A stretch of DNA of 10,152 nucleotides from the NCBI GenBank assembly GCA_028679035.1, contig JAJRCL010000089.1, positions 1 through 10,152 of the forward strand, read 5' to 3'. Numbering within the stretch: the first letter of the stretch is position 1; every line of letters begins with the position of its first letter. This stretch comes from Methanomicrobiales archaeon. Lineage in GTDB: Archaea > Halobacteriota > Methanomicrobia > Methanomicrobiales > JACTUA01. Below the pieces are notes generated by a model. That model worked only from the letters and a program-made list of their open reading frames with translations, was not told the origin of the DNA and did no database searches. The translations under genes and the position numbers were made by a program. Positions 1 through 6,548 of the stretch are shown here, piece after piece.

Positions 1-692
1 GCCTGACGGTGAGCACCGGCATCTACTCCCTCCAGAAGGATTTTTTCGGTTACCTGCAGAGTACGGAGCTCCCGGACGCTATCAGCGGGATGCTTGAGGG
101 AGGGGGATGCATGCGGGCGATACGGGCGGTCGACTGGCAGGATGCAATCTATCCCTGGGACATCCTGAAAATGAATACAAAGATGCTCCGACAGATTCCG
201 TCGCAGCGGGCCGGCATGATCAGCAGCAGTGTGGTTATTTCCGGCCCAGTGAGCATTGGGAAGGGGACCACCATCGGACCGCACACAACGATCAAAGGTC
301 CTGCAATAATCGGGAATGACTGTGAGATCGGGCCGCACGCCTGTATCATGCCGGGCACGAGCATCGGTTCGCGGGTTGGGATCGAGCCCTTCGCCAACGT
401 CGGAAATTCCCTTCTCATGGACGATGTGAGCATCGGGTCGCACTCTGCAATTTACGATATGGTTATCGGCGAAGGGTGCCTTCTTTCAAATCACACGACC
501 GCGACTCCCCGTGAATCTCTTCTGGAGATCGAAGGGCACATCCAGAAGGCAAAGTTCGGGGCGGTTCTCGGTGACCGGGTGACATCTGCGCCTTTTACGG
601 TGTTCCGTAACTGCATCGTCGGCAATAACGTGATCATTGAGGAAGGCAGGGCAATTTCCGGCCAGGTAAAGGACGGGGCAGTGGTGATGTAG
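1..692 (+). CDS. GlmU-like sugar-1-phosphate nucleotidylyltransferase with left-handed beta-helix, 5'-truncated
   Basis: This is the C-terminal part of a two-domain sugar nucleotidylyltransferase. The frame stays open to the left edge (CTG ACG before a GTG at 9). The first visible residues (TGIY, then an acidic stretch, then W-x-D-x-x-x-P-W-D-I-L) match the end of an NTP-transferase domain, so the GTG at 9 is very unlikely to be the real start and about half the gene is missing. From about base 220 onward it shows repeated hexapeptides (I-G-x-x-x-x), the left-handed beta-helix of archaeal GlmU proteins such as MJ1101, which makes UDP-GlcNAc from GlcN-1-P, acetyl-CoA and UTP in the cytoplasm. 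A His (441-443) and two Lys (546-548, 552-554) fit the acetyltransferase site, but the usual TAN-type Asn appears replaced by Thr-Pro (504-509). It may therefore be a paralogue that only transfers nucleotides. Its stop directly abuts glmS, which supports a role in amino-sugar activation. Confidence 0.85.
   Translation, partial: LTVSTGIYSLQKDFFGYLQSTELPDAISGMLEGGGCMRAIRAVDWQDAIYPWDILKMNTKMLRQIPSQRAGMISSSVVISGPVSIGKGTTIGPHTTIKGPAIIGNDCEIGPHACIMPGTSIGSRVGIEPFANVGNSLLMDDVSIGSHSAIYDMVIGEGCLLSNHTTATPRESLLEIEGHIQKAKFGAVLGDRVTSAPFTVFRNCIVGNNVIIEEGRAISGQVKDGAVVM
683..688 (+). promoter_or_regulatory. Shine-Dalgarno site for glmS inside the end of the upstream gene
   Basis: The sequence GGTGAT is complementary to the ATCACC part of the archaeal 16S rRNA 3' end. 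It lies four bases before the GTG at 693 and overlaps the last sense codons of the GlmU-like gene, whose TAG stop fills the spacer. It supports the GTG start and suggests translation of glmS is coupled to termination of the upstream gene. Confidence 0.55.
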
Positions 693-2432
693 GTGTGCGG
701 GATCGTGGGTTATGTCGGGAGAAGAGAAGCAGCACCTCTTCTTGTCCAGGGTCTCAGAAGACTCGAATACCGGGGGTACGATTCCTTCGGAATTGCCACA
801 CGGGACAAAGATCTTCTGGTCCTTAAGCACAAGGGGAAAATCTCGGATACTGTCTTTGTATCCAACCCCCTTCCCGGTGGTCTGGGCATCGGGCACACAC
901 GGTGGGCGACCCACGGTGTTCCGAATGACGTCAACGCCCACCCGCATGTGGACTGCACGCATAACATCGCTGTGGTGCATAACGGGGTAATCGAGAATTA
1001 CTCCGAACTGCGCAAACAGCTCACCGCACGGGGACATCATTTCTCTTCCCAGACGGACACGGAAGTGATCCCGCACCTTATTGAAGAGAACTATGAGGGC
1101 GACCTTCTTGAAGCCGTGCGCCGGACGGTGGCGGTCCTGCACGGGTCGTACGCACTTCTCGCTATCGCCCAGGATGACGACCGGGTTATCGCTGCACGTG
1201 AAAAGAGTCCGCTTGTCCTGGGAATCGGCGATGGGGAGATGCTCGCTGCCTCAGACATGACCCCCCTTCTCGAACATACAGAGCGGGTTGTCTTTCTGGA
1301 AGACGGGGATATTGCATCCCTTTCTGCCGACCATTACGAGATCCTCCGGGCCGGAATCCCGGTGACGCGCCCGGTGGAGATCGTGGACTGGGGCGTCGAG
1401 GACGTTAAGAAAGGGGCCTTTGAACACTACATGCTCAAGGAGATTTACGAGCAGCCCCAGGTCTTCTACGAGACAGTCCGGACTGCAACCGATGAATCCA
1501 TTGTGCCGCTTTTCAAAAAAGTACCGGGCGTCACGGTCGTCGCCTGCGGTACTTCTTACCATGCCGGTCTCGTGTTCAAGTACCTGCTGGAAGGTATGTG
1601 CTCGATACCGGTCCGTGTGGAACTGGCCTCAGAATTCAAGTACTTTACACCCCCGATACGGGATCTCGTGGTTGCCGTTACCCAGTCCGGAGAGACGGCG
1701 GATACTCTTGCCGCCCTGCGCAAGGCAAAAGCCCACAACTGCATGACACTCGCGGTCACCAATGTGCAGGGAAGCACGGTTACCCGGATCGCGGACCAGA
1801 CGATTTTCACCCGTGCCGGACCGGAAATCGGGGTAGCAGCCACAAAATCCTTCACTGCACAGCTCGCGGTCTTCATGCAGGTAGCAAATCTTCTCTGCGA
1901 CCGGGAGCTGGATGAGGTCCTTTCCCGCGGGCATCTTGCCATCAGCGAGGTGTTCCTGATGGATCTGGGAAAAGCGGTTACGCTATGCAAGGATGCAGGA
2001 CTTATTTTCTTCGTTGGCAGAGGGCCGTTTTACCCCGTTGCACTGGAAGGTGCGTTGAAAATGAAGGAGATCTCGTATATTCCCGCAGAAGGCTATGCTG
2101 CAGGGGAACTGAAACACGGTCCTTTTGCCCTTCTCACGCCCGAAACACCGGTGGTGGCGATCTGCACACCGGGAAATACCTATGACGTCATGATCTCCAA
2201 TATTAAAGAGATGAAGGCGCGGGGAGCACCGATGGTCGGCATCGGGGAGGAAGGGGACAGCGAGCTGGAGGAAATCGTTGACGTATTTGTGCCCCTTCCC
2301 CGCTCACCGCTGGCTATCCGGATACTAACAACCTCCGTCGTATTCCAGCTCCTGTCCTATTATACGGCGAAGGCACTGGAACGGGAGATTGACAAACCGC
2401 GCAACCTTGCTAAGAGTGTGACCGTAGAATGA
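693..2432 (+). CDS. glmS: Glutamine--fructose-6-phosphate aminotransferase (isomerizing)
   Basis: GlmS converts fructose-6-phosphate and glutamine into glucosamine-6-phosphate and glutamate, the first committed step to UDP-GlcNAc, in the cytosol. The 579 residues (E. coli has 609) hold an N-terminal class II glutaminase domain, with Cys2 exposed as nucleophile after Met removal, LEYRGYDS at 24-31, HTRWATHG at 68-75, and then HNGVIEN and TDTE. Two SIS sugar-isomerase domains follow, with CGTS at 285-288 and QSGET around 331-335. The isomerase residues are all in place: Lys456, Glu459, His475 (in ELKHGPFALL), and Lys574 in the C-terminal LAKSVTVE. The GTG start is fixed because Cys must be residue 2; it directly follows the TAG of the preceding gene. 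The 3' end overlaps the next gene by four bases (ATGA). A minor difference is Phe32, where Ala is usual (YDSAGIA). The protein looks complete and active. Confidence 0.98.
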   Translation: MCGIVGYVGRREAAPLLVQGLRRLEYRGYDSFGIATRDKDLLVLKHKGKISDTVFVSNPLPGGLGIGHTRWATHGVPNDVNAHPHVDCTHNIAVVHNGVIENYSELRKQLTARGHHFSSQTDTEVIPHLIEENYEGDLLEAVRRTVAVLHGSYALLAIAQDDDRVIAAREKSPLVLGIGDGEMLAASDMTPLLEHTERVVFLEDGDIASLSADHYEILRAGIPVTRPVEIVDWGVEDVKKGAFEHYMLKEIYEQPQVFYETVRTATDESIVPLFKKVPGVTVVACGTSYHAGLVFKYLLEGMCSIPVRVELASEFKYFTPPIRDLVVAVTQSGETADTLAALRKAKAHNCMTLAVTNVQGSTVTRIADQTIFTRAGPEIGVAATKSFTAQLAVFMQVANLLCDRELDEVLSRGHLAISEVFLMDLGKAVTLCKDAGLIFFVGRGPFYPVALEGALKMKEISYIPAEGYAAGELKHGPFALLTPETPVVAICTPGNTYDVMISNIKEMKARGAPMVGIGEEGDSELEEIVDVFVPLPRSPLAIRILTTSVVFQLLSYYTAKALEREIDKPRNLAKSVTVE

Positions 2433-3019
2433 CGACGCTTGGAGAGAATGATATCGGAGAAGGGGCGCAAATTTTTCCTTCTGTTATCATTGGATTCCCC
2501 TCCCGTGCACGGATGGGATTGAAAAAATTTCCGGGAGCATGTATCGGAAAGAACTGTGTGCTTCGCCCGGGAACTGCGATTTATTGCGATGTTGAGATCG
2601 GTGATGATTTCTCGACCGGTCATAACGTGCTCGTGCGCGAGAATACAAAAATCGGGGATCGGGTATCCCTGGGAACAAATACTGTGGTAGAGGGGAATTG
2701 TGTGATCGGTAACGACGTACGGGTACAGAGCATGGCCTTTATACCGACGAATACATTCATCGGAGATAATGTATTCATCGGGCCTTCTGCAGTGCTGACG
2801 AACGACCGTTATCCGCCTCTCGGGCGACCGGCCCTTATCGGGCCCCGGCTGGAGAACAACGCTACGATCGGCGCCAACACGACTATCCTTCCCGGTATCG
2901 TTATCGGTGAGGGAGCGGTTGTCGCCGCAGGGGCAACGGTAACGAAAGATGTGCCACCCAAAAAACTTGCCATCGGTGCACCGGCGCGTTTCCGTGACCT
3001 TCCACGAGGGTTTTTATGA
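2429..3019 (+). CDS. Hexapeptide-repeat N-acetyltransferase, WbpD/WlbB-like
   Basis: The 196-residue protein is almost entirely left-handed beta-helix: tandem I-G-x-x-[VAC] hexapeptides run from about residue 8 to 175. A loop with TNDRYPP (124-130) and the ending AIGAPARF are typical of the WbpD/WlbB/PglD branch of acyltransferases. TGHN at 63-66 supplies a His/Asn pair of the sort found in the active sites of this fold, though I cannot assign the catalytic residue with certainty. These enzymes are trimers that acetylate an amino group on a UDP-sugar using acetyl-CoA. Given its neighbours, the likely reaction is acetylation of the 3-amine of UDP-2-acetamido-3-amino-2,3-dideoxyglucuronate, the last step to UDP-GlcNAc3NAcA. 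It overlaps both glmS and the aminotransferase by four bases (ATGA at each end), so translation is probably coupled. Serine or sugar O-acetylation is an alternative suggested by fold alone but disfavoured by context. Confidence 0.85.
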   Translation: MTTLGENDIGEGAQIFPSVIIGFPSRARMGLKKFPGACIGKNCVLRPGTAIYCDVEIGDDFSTGHNVLVRENTKIGDRVSLGTNTVVEGNCVIGNDVRVQSMAFIPTNTFIGDNVFIGPSAVLTNDRYPPLGRPALIGPRLENNATIGANTTILPGIVIGEGAVVAAGATVTKDVPPKKLAIGAPARFRDLPRGFL

Positions 3020-4116
3020 CGGGTGCAAGGATCCCGATCGCACAGCCGATGGTTGGTGAGGAAGAAATTACAGCGGTATCTTCGGTGCTGCGGAGCGGGA
3101 TGCTTGCCCAGGGTAAAAAAGTGGAGGAACTGGAACACCGGTTTGCAGCATACTGCGGAACCGATCATGCGGTTGCCGTGAACTCCGGGACTGCAGCGCT
3201 GCACGCGGCCCTTCTGGCAATGGGCGTCGGCCCTGGGGATGAGGTGATTGTCCCCTCTTTCACCTTCTTTGCAACGGCAAGCTGTGTGAGCATGTGCGGA
3301 GCACGACCGGTTTTTGCAGATGTCGATGCGGACACGTTCAATATCGACCCATCCAGTGTCCTTGAAGCCATTACCCCCTCGACAAAGGCGGTCATCGGGG
3401 TGCACCTGTTCGGCCAGCCGTTCGATGTGCGGGCGTTATCTGACATATGTGTGGATCACCGCCTCGATCTCCTCGAGGACGCTGCGCAGGCCCACGGGGC
3501 AGCATATCACGAAAAAAAGGTGGGAGGACTTGGTCACGCTGCCTGTTTCTCGTTTTACGCGACAAAGAACATGATTACCGGGGAGGGGGGAATGGTCACC
3601 TCAGATGATGCACAGCTGATGGACCGGATCCGTCTGATTATCAACCATGGGCAGCAGCAGAAGTATCTGCATGTTCGTCTCGGGTATAATTTCCGGCTCA
3701 CCGATATCTGTGCCGCTATCGGTCTCGTCCAGTTAAAAAAACTTGACACCATGAATGGGGCAAGAATTCACAACGCGGATCGCCTGACCCGGGAGATCAC
3801 GGCGACCGGGATCACAACTCCGTATTGCGCAACCGGCAATTACCACGTCTATCACCAGTACGTCGTGAAAGTGGGAGATCCGTTCCCGCTCACGAGGGAT
3901 GCCCTTGCAGAACACCTCAATAGAAAAGGTATCGGGACGGCGATCCACTATCCGATACCGCTCCACCGCCAGCCACTGTATGCCGGGGAGTCGCCGGAGG
4001 GATTATGTCCGGTATCCGACCGGCTCAGCCGCAGTGTCCTGAGCCTTCCTGTTCACCCCTTACTTACTGAGCAGGATCTGAGCCGGATCAGTGGCGCAAT
4101 TCAGGAGGTCCAATAA
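3016..4116 (+). CDS. DegT/DnrJ/EryC1/StrS-family PLP aminotransferase, WbpE/WlbC-like
   Basis: This fold-type I PLP enzyme of the sugar aminotransferase family has a normal length of 366 residues. It starts with the family signature IPIAQPMVGEEEI, followed by GMLAQGKKVEELE, the phosphate-binding NSGTAAL, and DEVIVPSFTFFATAS. Asp155 in LLEDAAQAHGA pairs with the pyridine nitrogen, Lys184 in SFYATKNM forms the Schiff base, and GEGGMV follows. GYNFRLTDICAAIG is the usual dimer and substrate segment. The family transfers an amino group, generally from glutamate, to a keto group of a nucleotide sugar. Beside a WbpB-like dehydrogenase and a WbpD-like acetyltransferase, the predicted substrate is UDP-2-acetamido-3-oxo-glucuronate, making the 3-amino sugar. 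A good Shine-Dalgarno (GAGGG, 3006-3010) precedes the ATG inside the acetyltransferase gene. The stop overlaps the next ATG by one base (TAATG). C4-aminating homologues (PseC/ArnB-like) are the main alternative. Confidence 0.92.
   Translation: MTGARIPIAQPMVGEEEITAVSSVLRSGMLAQGKKVEELEHRFAAYCGTDHAVAVNSGTAALHAALLAMGVGPGDEVIVPSFTFFATASCVSMCGARPVFADVDADTFNIDPSSVLEAITPSTKAVIGVHLFGQPFDVRALSDICVDHRLDLLEDAAQAHGAAYHEKKVGGLGHAACFSFYATKNMITGEGGMVTSDDAQLMDRIRLIINHGQQQKYLHVRLGYNFRLTDICAAIGLVQLKKLDTMNGARIHNADRLTREITATGITTPYCATGNYHVYHQYVVKVGDPFPLTRDALAEHLNRKGIGTAIHYPIPLHRQPLYAGESPEGLCPVSDRLSRSVLSLPVHPLLTEQDLSRISGAIQEVQ
4103..4109 (+). promoter_or_regulatory. Strong Shine-Dalgarno for the Gfo/Idh/MocA gene
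   Basis: AGGAGGT lies six bases upstream of the ATG at 4116 and within the final codons of the aminotransferase gene. It is among the best ribosome binding sites in the window and fixes the start of the oxidoreductase. Confidence 0.75.
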
Positions 4117-5060
4117 TGGATGTCGGGGTGATCGGTGTCGGGACGATGGGCCGTAACCATGTACGCGTGTATTCTGAAATGAAACGCGTTGATGCCCTGT
4201 TTGTGTTTGATGTGAATGCAAAAGCGGCAGGCGAGACTGCACAGCAATGTGAAGCGAAACCCGTTGCTTCGGTCGAAGAACTGCTGAAAAAAGTCGATGC
4301 CGCATCGATCTGTGTCCCGACTCCGTATCATCACGAGATCGCACGAAAAGCGATCGATCACAATGTCAACATTCTCATCGAGAAGCCTATCTGCTCATCA
4401 GCGAAGGAAGGCCAGGCACTCGTCAAGATAATCCCGGAAGAACTGACGGTAGGCGTCGGCCACATCGAACGGTTCAATCCAATCGTGGGTGAAATTGGCA
4501 GAATTGTGAAAAAACCTCTGTACGCGGAAATGAAAAGACACAACCCGGCATCAGCGCGTATCACGGGAACATCGGTTGTTGAGGACCTGATGATCCATGA
4601 TATCGATATTGTCCAGCACAAGCTGTTCTCTGCCCCGGGCATCGTCGGATGCGTCGGCAATAACGATGTATGCGGTGCTCTTCTCAAGGTTGACACAACA
4701 CCCATTTATCTTTCGGCGAGCAGAAAATCATCCAAAAAAATCCGGATGATCTACCTCGAAGAAGAGGAATTTACCATCGAAGGCGATTTTATGACCCAGG
4801 AAATCTTCATCCATCGAAAACCTGAGCAGTACAGCCTGAAGAATGGTAAATACGTGCAGGAAAACATCATCGAAAAACTGATGGTAAATAAACTGGAACC
4901 GCTGAAGCTCGAACTCACCACGTTCATCGACTGTGTGCGGAATCATACGCAGTTCCCCGTCACGCCGCAACAGGCAGTGAATAATCTGATACTCGGTGAA
5001 GAGATTACCCGCACATTCCAGGAGTCCGCTCCATGCACAGAGGGACCGGTCGCACGGTAA
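4116..5060 (+). CDS. Gfo/Idh/MocA-family NAD-dependent UDP-sugar 3-dehydrogenase, WbpB/WlbA-like
   Basis: The 314-residue oxidoreductase has an N-terminal Rossmann fold with GVGTMG (7-12). The catalytic-lysine motif EKP is at 89-91, and a HDID segment (161-164) lies where this family has the substrate-site Asp/His. A C-terminal alpha/beta domain follows. WbpB/WlbA enzymes oxidise the C3 hydroxyl of UDP-GlcNAcA to a 3-keto sugar, passing it straight to the aminotransferase; some family members regenerate NAD with 2-oxoglutarate. The position directly after a WbpE-like gene (one-base overlap) and before a 6-dehydrogenase matches that pathway. The sequence does not show whether the substrate is UDP-GlcNAcA (WbpB) or UDP-GlcNAc (GnnA-type), and the neighbouring dehydrogenase argues for the former. 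Nothing is missing or truncated, although the last 15 or so residues look unstructured. Confidence 0.9.
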   Translation: MDVGVIGVGTMGRNHVRVYSEMKRVDALFVFDVNAKAAGETAQQCEAKPVASVEELLKKVDAASICVPTPYHHEIARKAIDHNVNILIEKPICSSAKEGQALVKIIPEELTVGVGHIERFNPIVGEIGRIVKKPLYAEMKRHNPASARITGTSVVEDLMIHDIDIVQHKLFSAPGIVGCVGNNDVCGALLKVDTTPIYLSASRKSSKKIRMIYLEEEEFTIEGDFMTQEIFIHRKPEQYSLKNGKYVQENIIEKLMVNKLEPLKLELTTFIDCVRNHTQFPVTPQQAVNNLILGEEITRTFQESAPCTEGPVAR

Positions 5061-5069
5061 ACTGATACG

Positions 5070-6521
5070 ATGCCCGAAAAGACACACACGATGAGCACGG
5101 CGCTGCAGGACCTGCTTGAGAAAAAAGGCCCCATACGAAAGATCGGAGTAGTTGGTATGGGCTATGTCGGTATTCCCTCCGCAGTCCTCTATGCCGCGTC
5201 TCCTTTCACGGAACATGTCTGGGGTTTCCAGCGGGATTCCCCCTCCTCCGGGTATAAAATCGCGATGCTGAACCGGGGCGAGAGTCCCCTCCAGGGGGAC
5301 GAGCCTGGTCTGCCTGCTCTGCTCCGTGAGGTGGTGAATGCGGGGAGGTTCCGATGCACACCGGATTTTACCCATATCCGCAATGTCGACGCGGTAACCC
5401 TCGCTATCCAGACCCCCTTCCGCAATCCCGCGGATCTGGAACCCGATCTCTCGGCACTCACCGAAGGAATCCGGCTCGTGGGAAAAAACCTCTCCCGAGG
5501 AACCCTCGTTGTACTGGAGTCCACGATTACACCCGGAACAACGCAAGGGTTTGCCCGGCAGATTCTCGAAGAGGAATCAGGTTTAGTTGCGGGCAAGGAT
5601 TTTGCCCTTGCCCATGCTCCCGAACGGGTCATGGTAGGGAGGCTGCTGCGCAATATCCGGGAGCATGATCGCATTATCGGAGGAATCGATGCCGTCTCCA
5701 CACGGAGGGCGGCGGAACTCTATTCCCGGGTCCTCACCACCGGAAAAGTGATCCCCATGTCGGCAATGGCAGCGGAAATTACAAAGACCGCCGAGAATAC
5801 TTTCCGTGACCTCCAGATCGCTGCCATCAATGAACTCGCACTGTACTGCGAGGCAATGGGGGTGAACGTGTATGACGTACGGGAAGGTATCGCAAGCCTC
5901 AAGGGGGAAGGTATTACCAGGGCCGTCCTGTATCCCGGAGCCGGTGTTGGCGGGCACTGCCTGACAAAGGACACCTACCACCTGGAACGGGGGGCTCACC
6001 TTGCACGCGAACGGCTTGATTTCCCGGTCGGGATAGAATCGCTGTACGTTGTTGCACGCAAACTGAATGATTTCATGCCTCACCATATGGCGCGGCTGAC
6101 CATCGATGCCCTCCATCGTGCCGGGGTCACACCCAACGGAGCAAAAGTCGCACTTCTCGGATGGGCTTTCATCCGCAACTCGGATGACGCACGCAATACT
6201 CCCGCTGCCCCATACCGTGATGCTCTCCGGGAGCTGGGGGCAGACGTCATTGTGCATGATCCCTATGTCAGTGATTTTCCGGGGATAACCATCCACCGCG
6301 ACCTGGAAACGGTCCTGACCGGCTCGCATGCCATTGTGATTTTTACCGGCCATGACGCGTACAATGCACTCCGTGCGGAAGACGTGAAGAGACTTTCGGG
6401 GTGCGTTCATCCCGCAATTATCGATGGGAGAAATCTCATTGACCCAACGGATTTCATCACCCATGGATTCGTCTACAAGGGGATCGGCAGGGGCGACAAG
6501 AATAACCACCCCCTTGTCTGA
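5070..6521 (+). CDS. UDP-N-acetylhexosamine 6-dehydrogenase (WbpA/WecC family)
   Basis: This NAD-dependent nucleotide-sugar dehydrogenase oxidises the C6 alcohol of a UDP-HexNAc twice to the uronic acid. In order it shows the NAD fold with G-x-G-x-x-G at 29-34, TPFRNPADLEPDLS, STITPGTT, and APERVMVG. Lys239 and Asn243 lie in EITKTAENTFRDLQIA, whose FRDL ending is typical of the WecC/WbpA branch rather than UDP-glucose dehydrogenases. The catalytic Cys297 is in GVGGHC, and DGRNLID lies near the C-terminus. The family's GLAFKPN segment reads GWAFIRN, so the usual Lys is Ile368. At 483 residues it is longer than the roughly 420 usual for WecC, with about 20 extra residues before the Rossmann fold. 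An ATG at 5091 is a possible alternative start, and neither start has a strong ribosome site. Context favours UDP-GlcNAc as substrate (WbpA role), giving UDP-GlcNAcA; UDP-ManNAc is the alternative, but no C2-epimerase gene is in the window. Confidence 0.92.
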   Translation: MPEKTHTMSTALQDLLEKKGPIRKIGVVGMGYVGIPSAVLYAASPFTEHVWGFQRDSPSSGYKIAMLNRGESPLQGDEPGLPALLREVVNAGRFRCTPDFTHIRNVDAVTLAIQTPFRNPADLEPDLSALTEGIRLVGKNLSRGTLVVLESTITPGTTQGFARQILEEESGLVAGKDFALAHAPERVMVGRLLRNIREHDRIIGGIDAVSTRRAAELYSRVLTTGKVIPMSAMAAEITKTAENTFRDLQIAAINELALYCEAMGVNVYDVREGIASLKGEGITRAVLYPGAGVGGHCLTKDTYHLERGAHLARERLDFPVGIESLYVVARKLNDFMPHHMARLTIDALHRAGVTPNGAKVALLGWAFIRNSDDARNTPAAPYRDALRELGADVIVHDPYVSDFPGITIHRDLETVLTGSHAIVIFTGHDAYNALRAEDVKRLSGCVHPAIIDGRNLIDPTDFITHGFVYKGIGRGDKNNHPLV

Positions 6522-6548
6522 ACGAACCCGCCGAACCAGCTGGCTGCC

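Noticed and set aside
9..11. GTG at 9 as the true start of the first gene
   Set aside because: The frame is open upstream to the window edge, and the first residues continue an NTP-transferase domain, so the gene begins before the window.
230..470. Repeated ATCGG-type DNA words in the GlmU-like gene, and again at 2580-2920, as possible DNA repeats
   Set aside because: They encode the I-G hexapeptides of left-handed beta-helix proteins; the periodicity is in the protein, not in a DNA repeat element.
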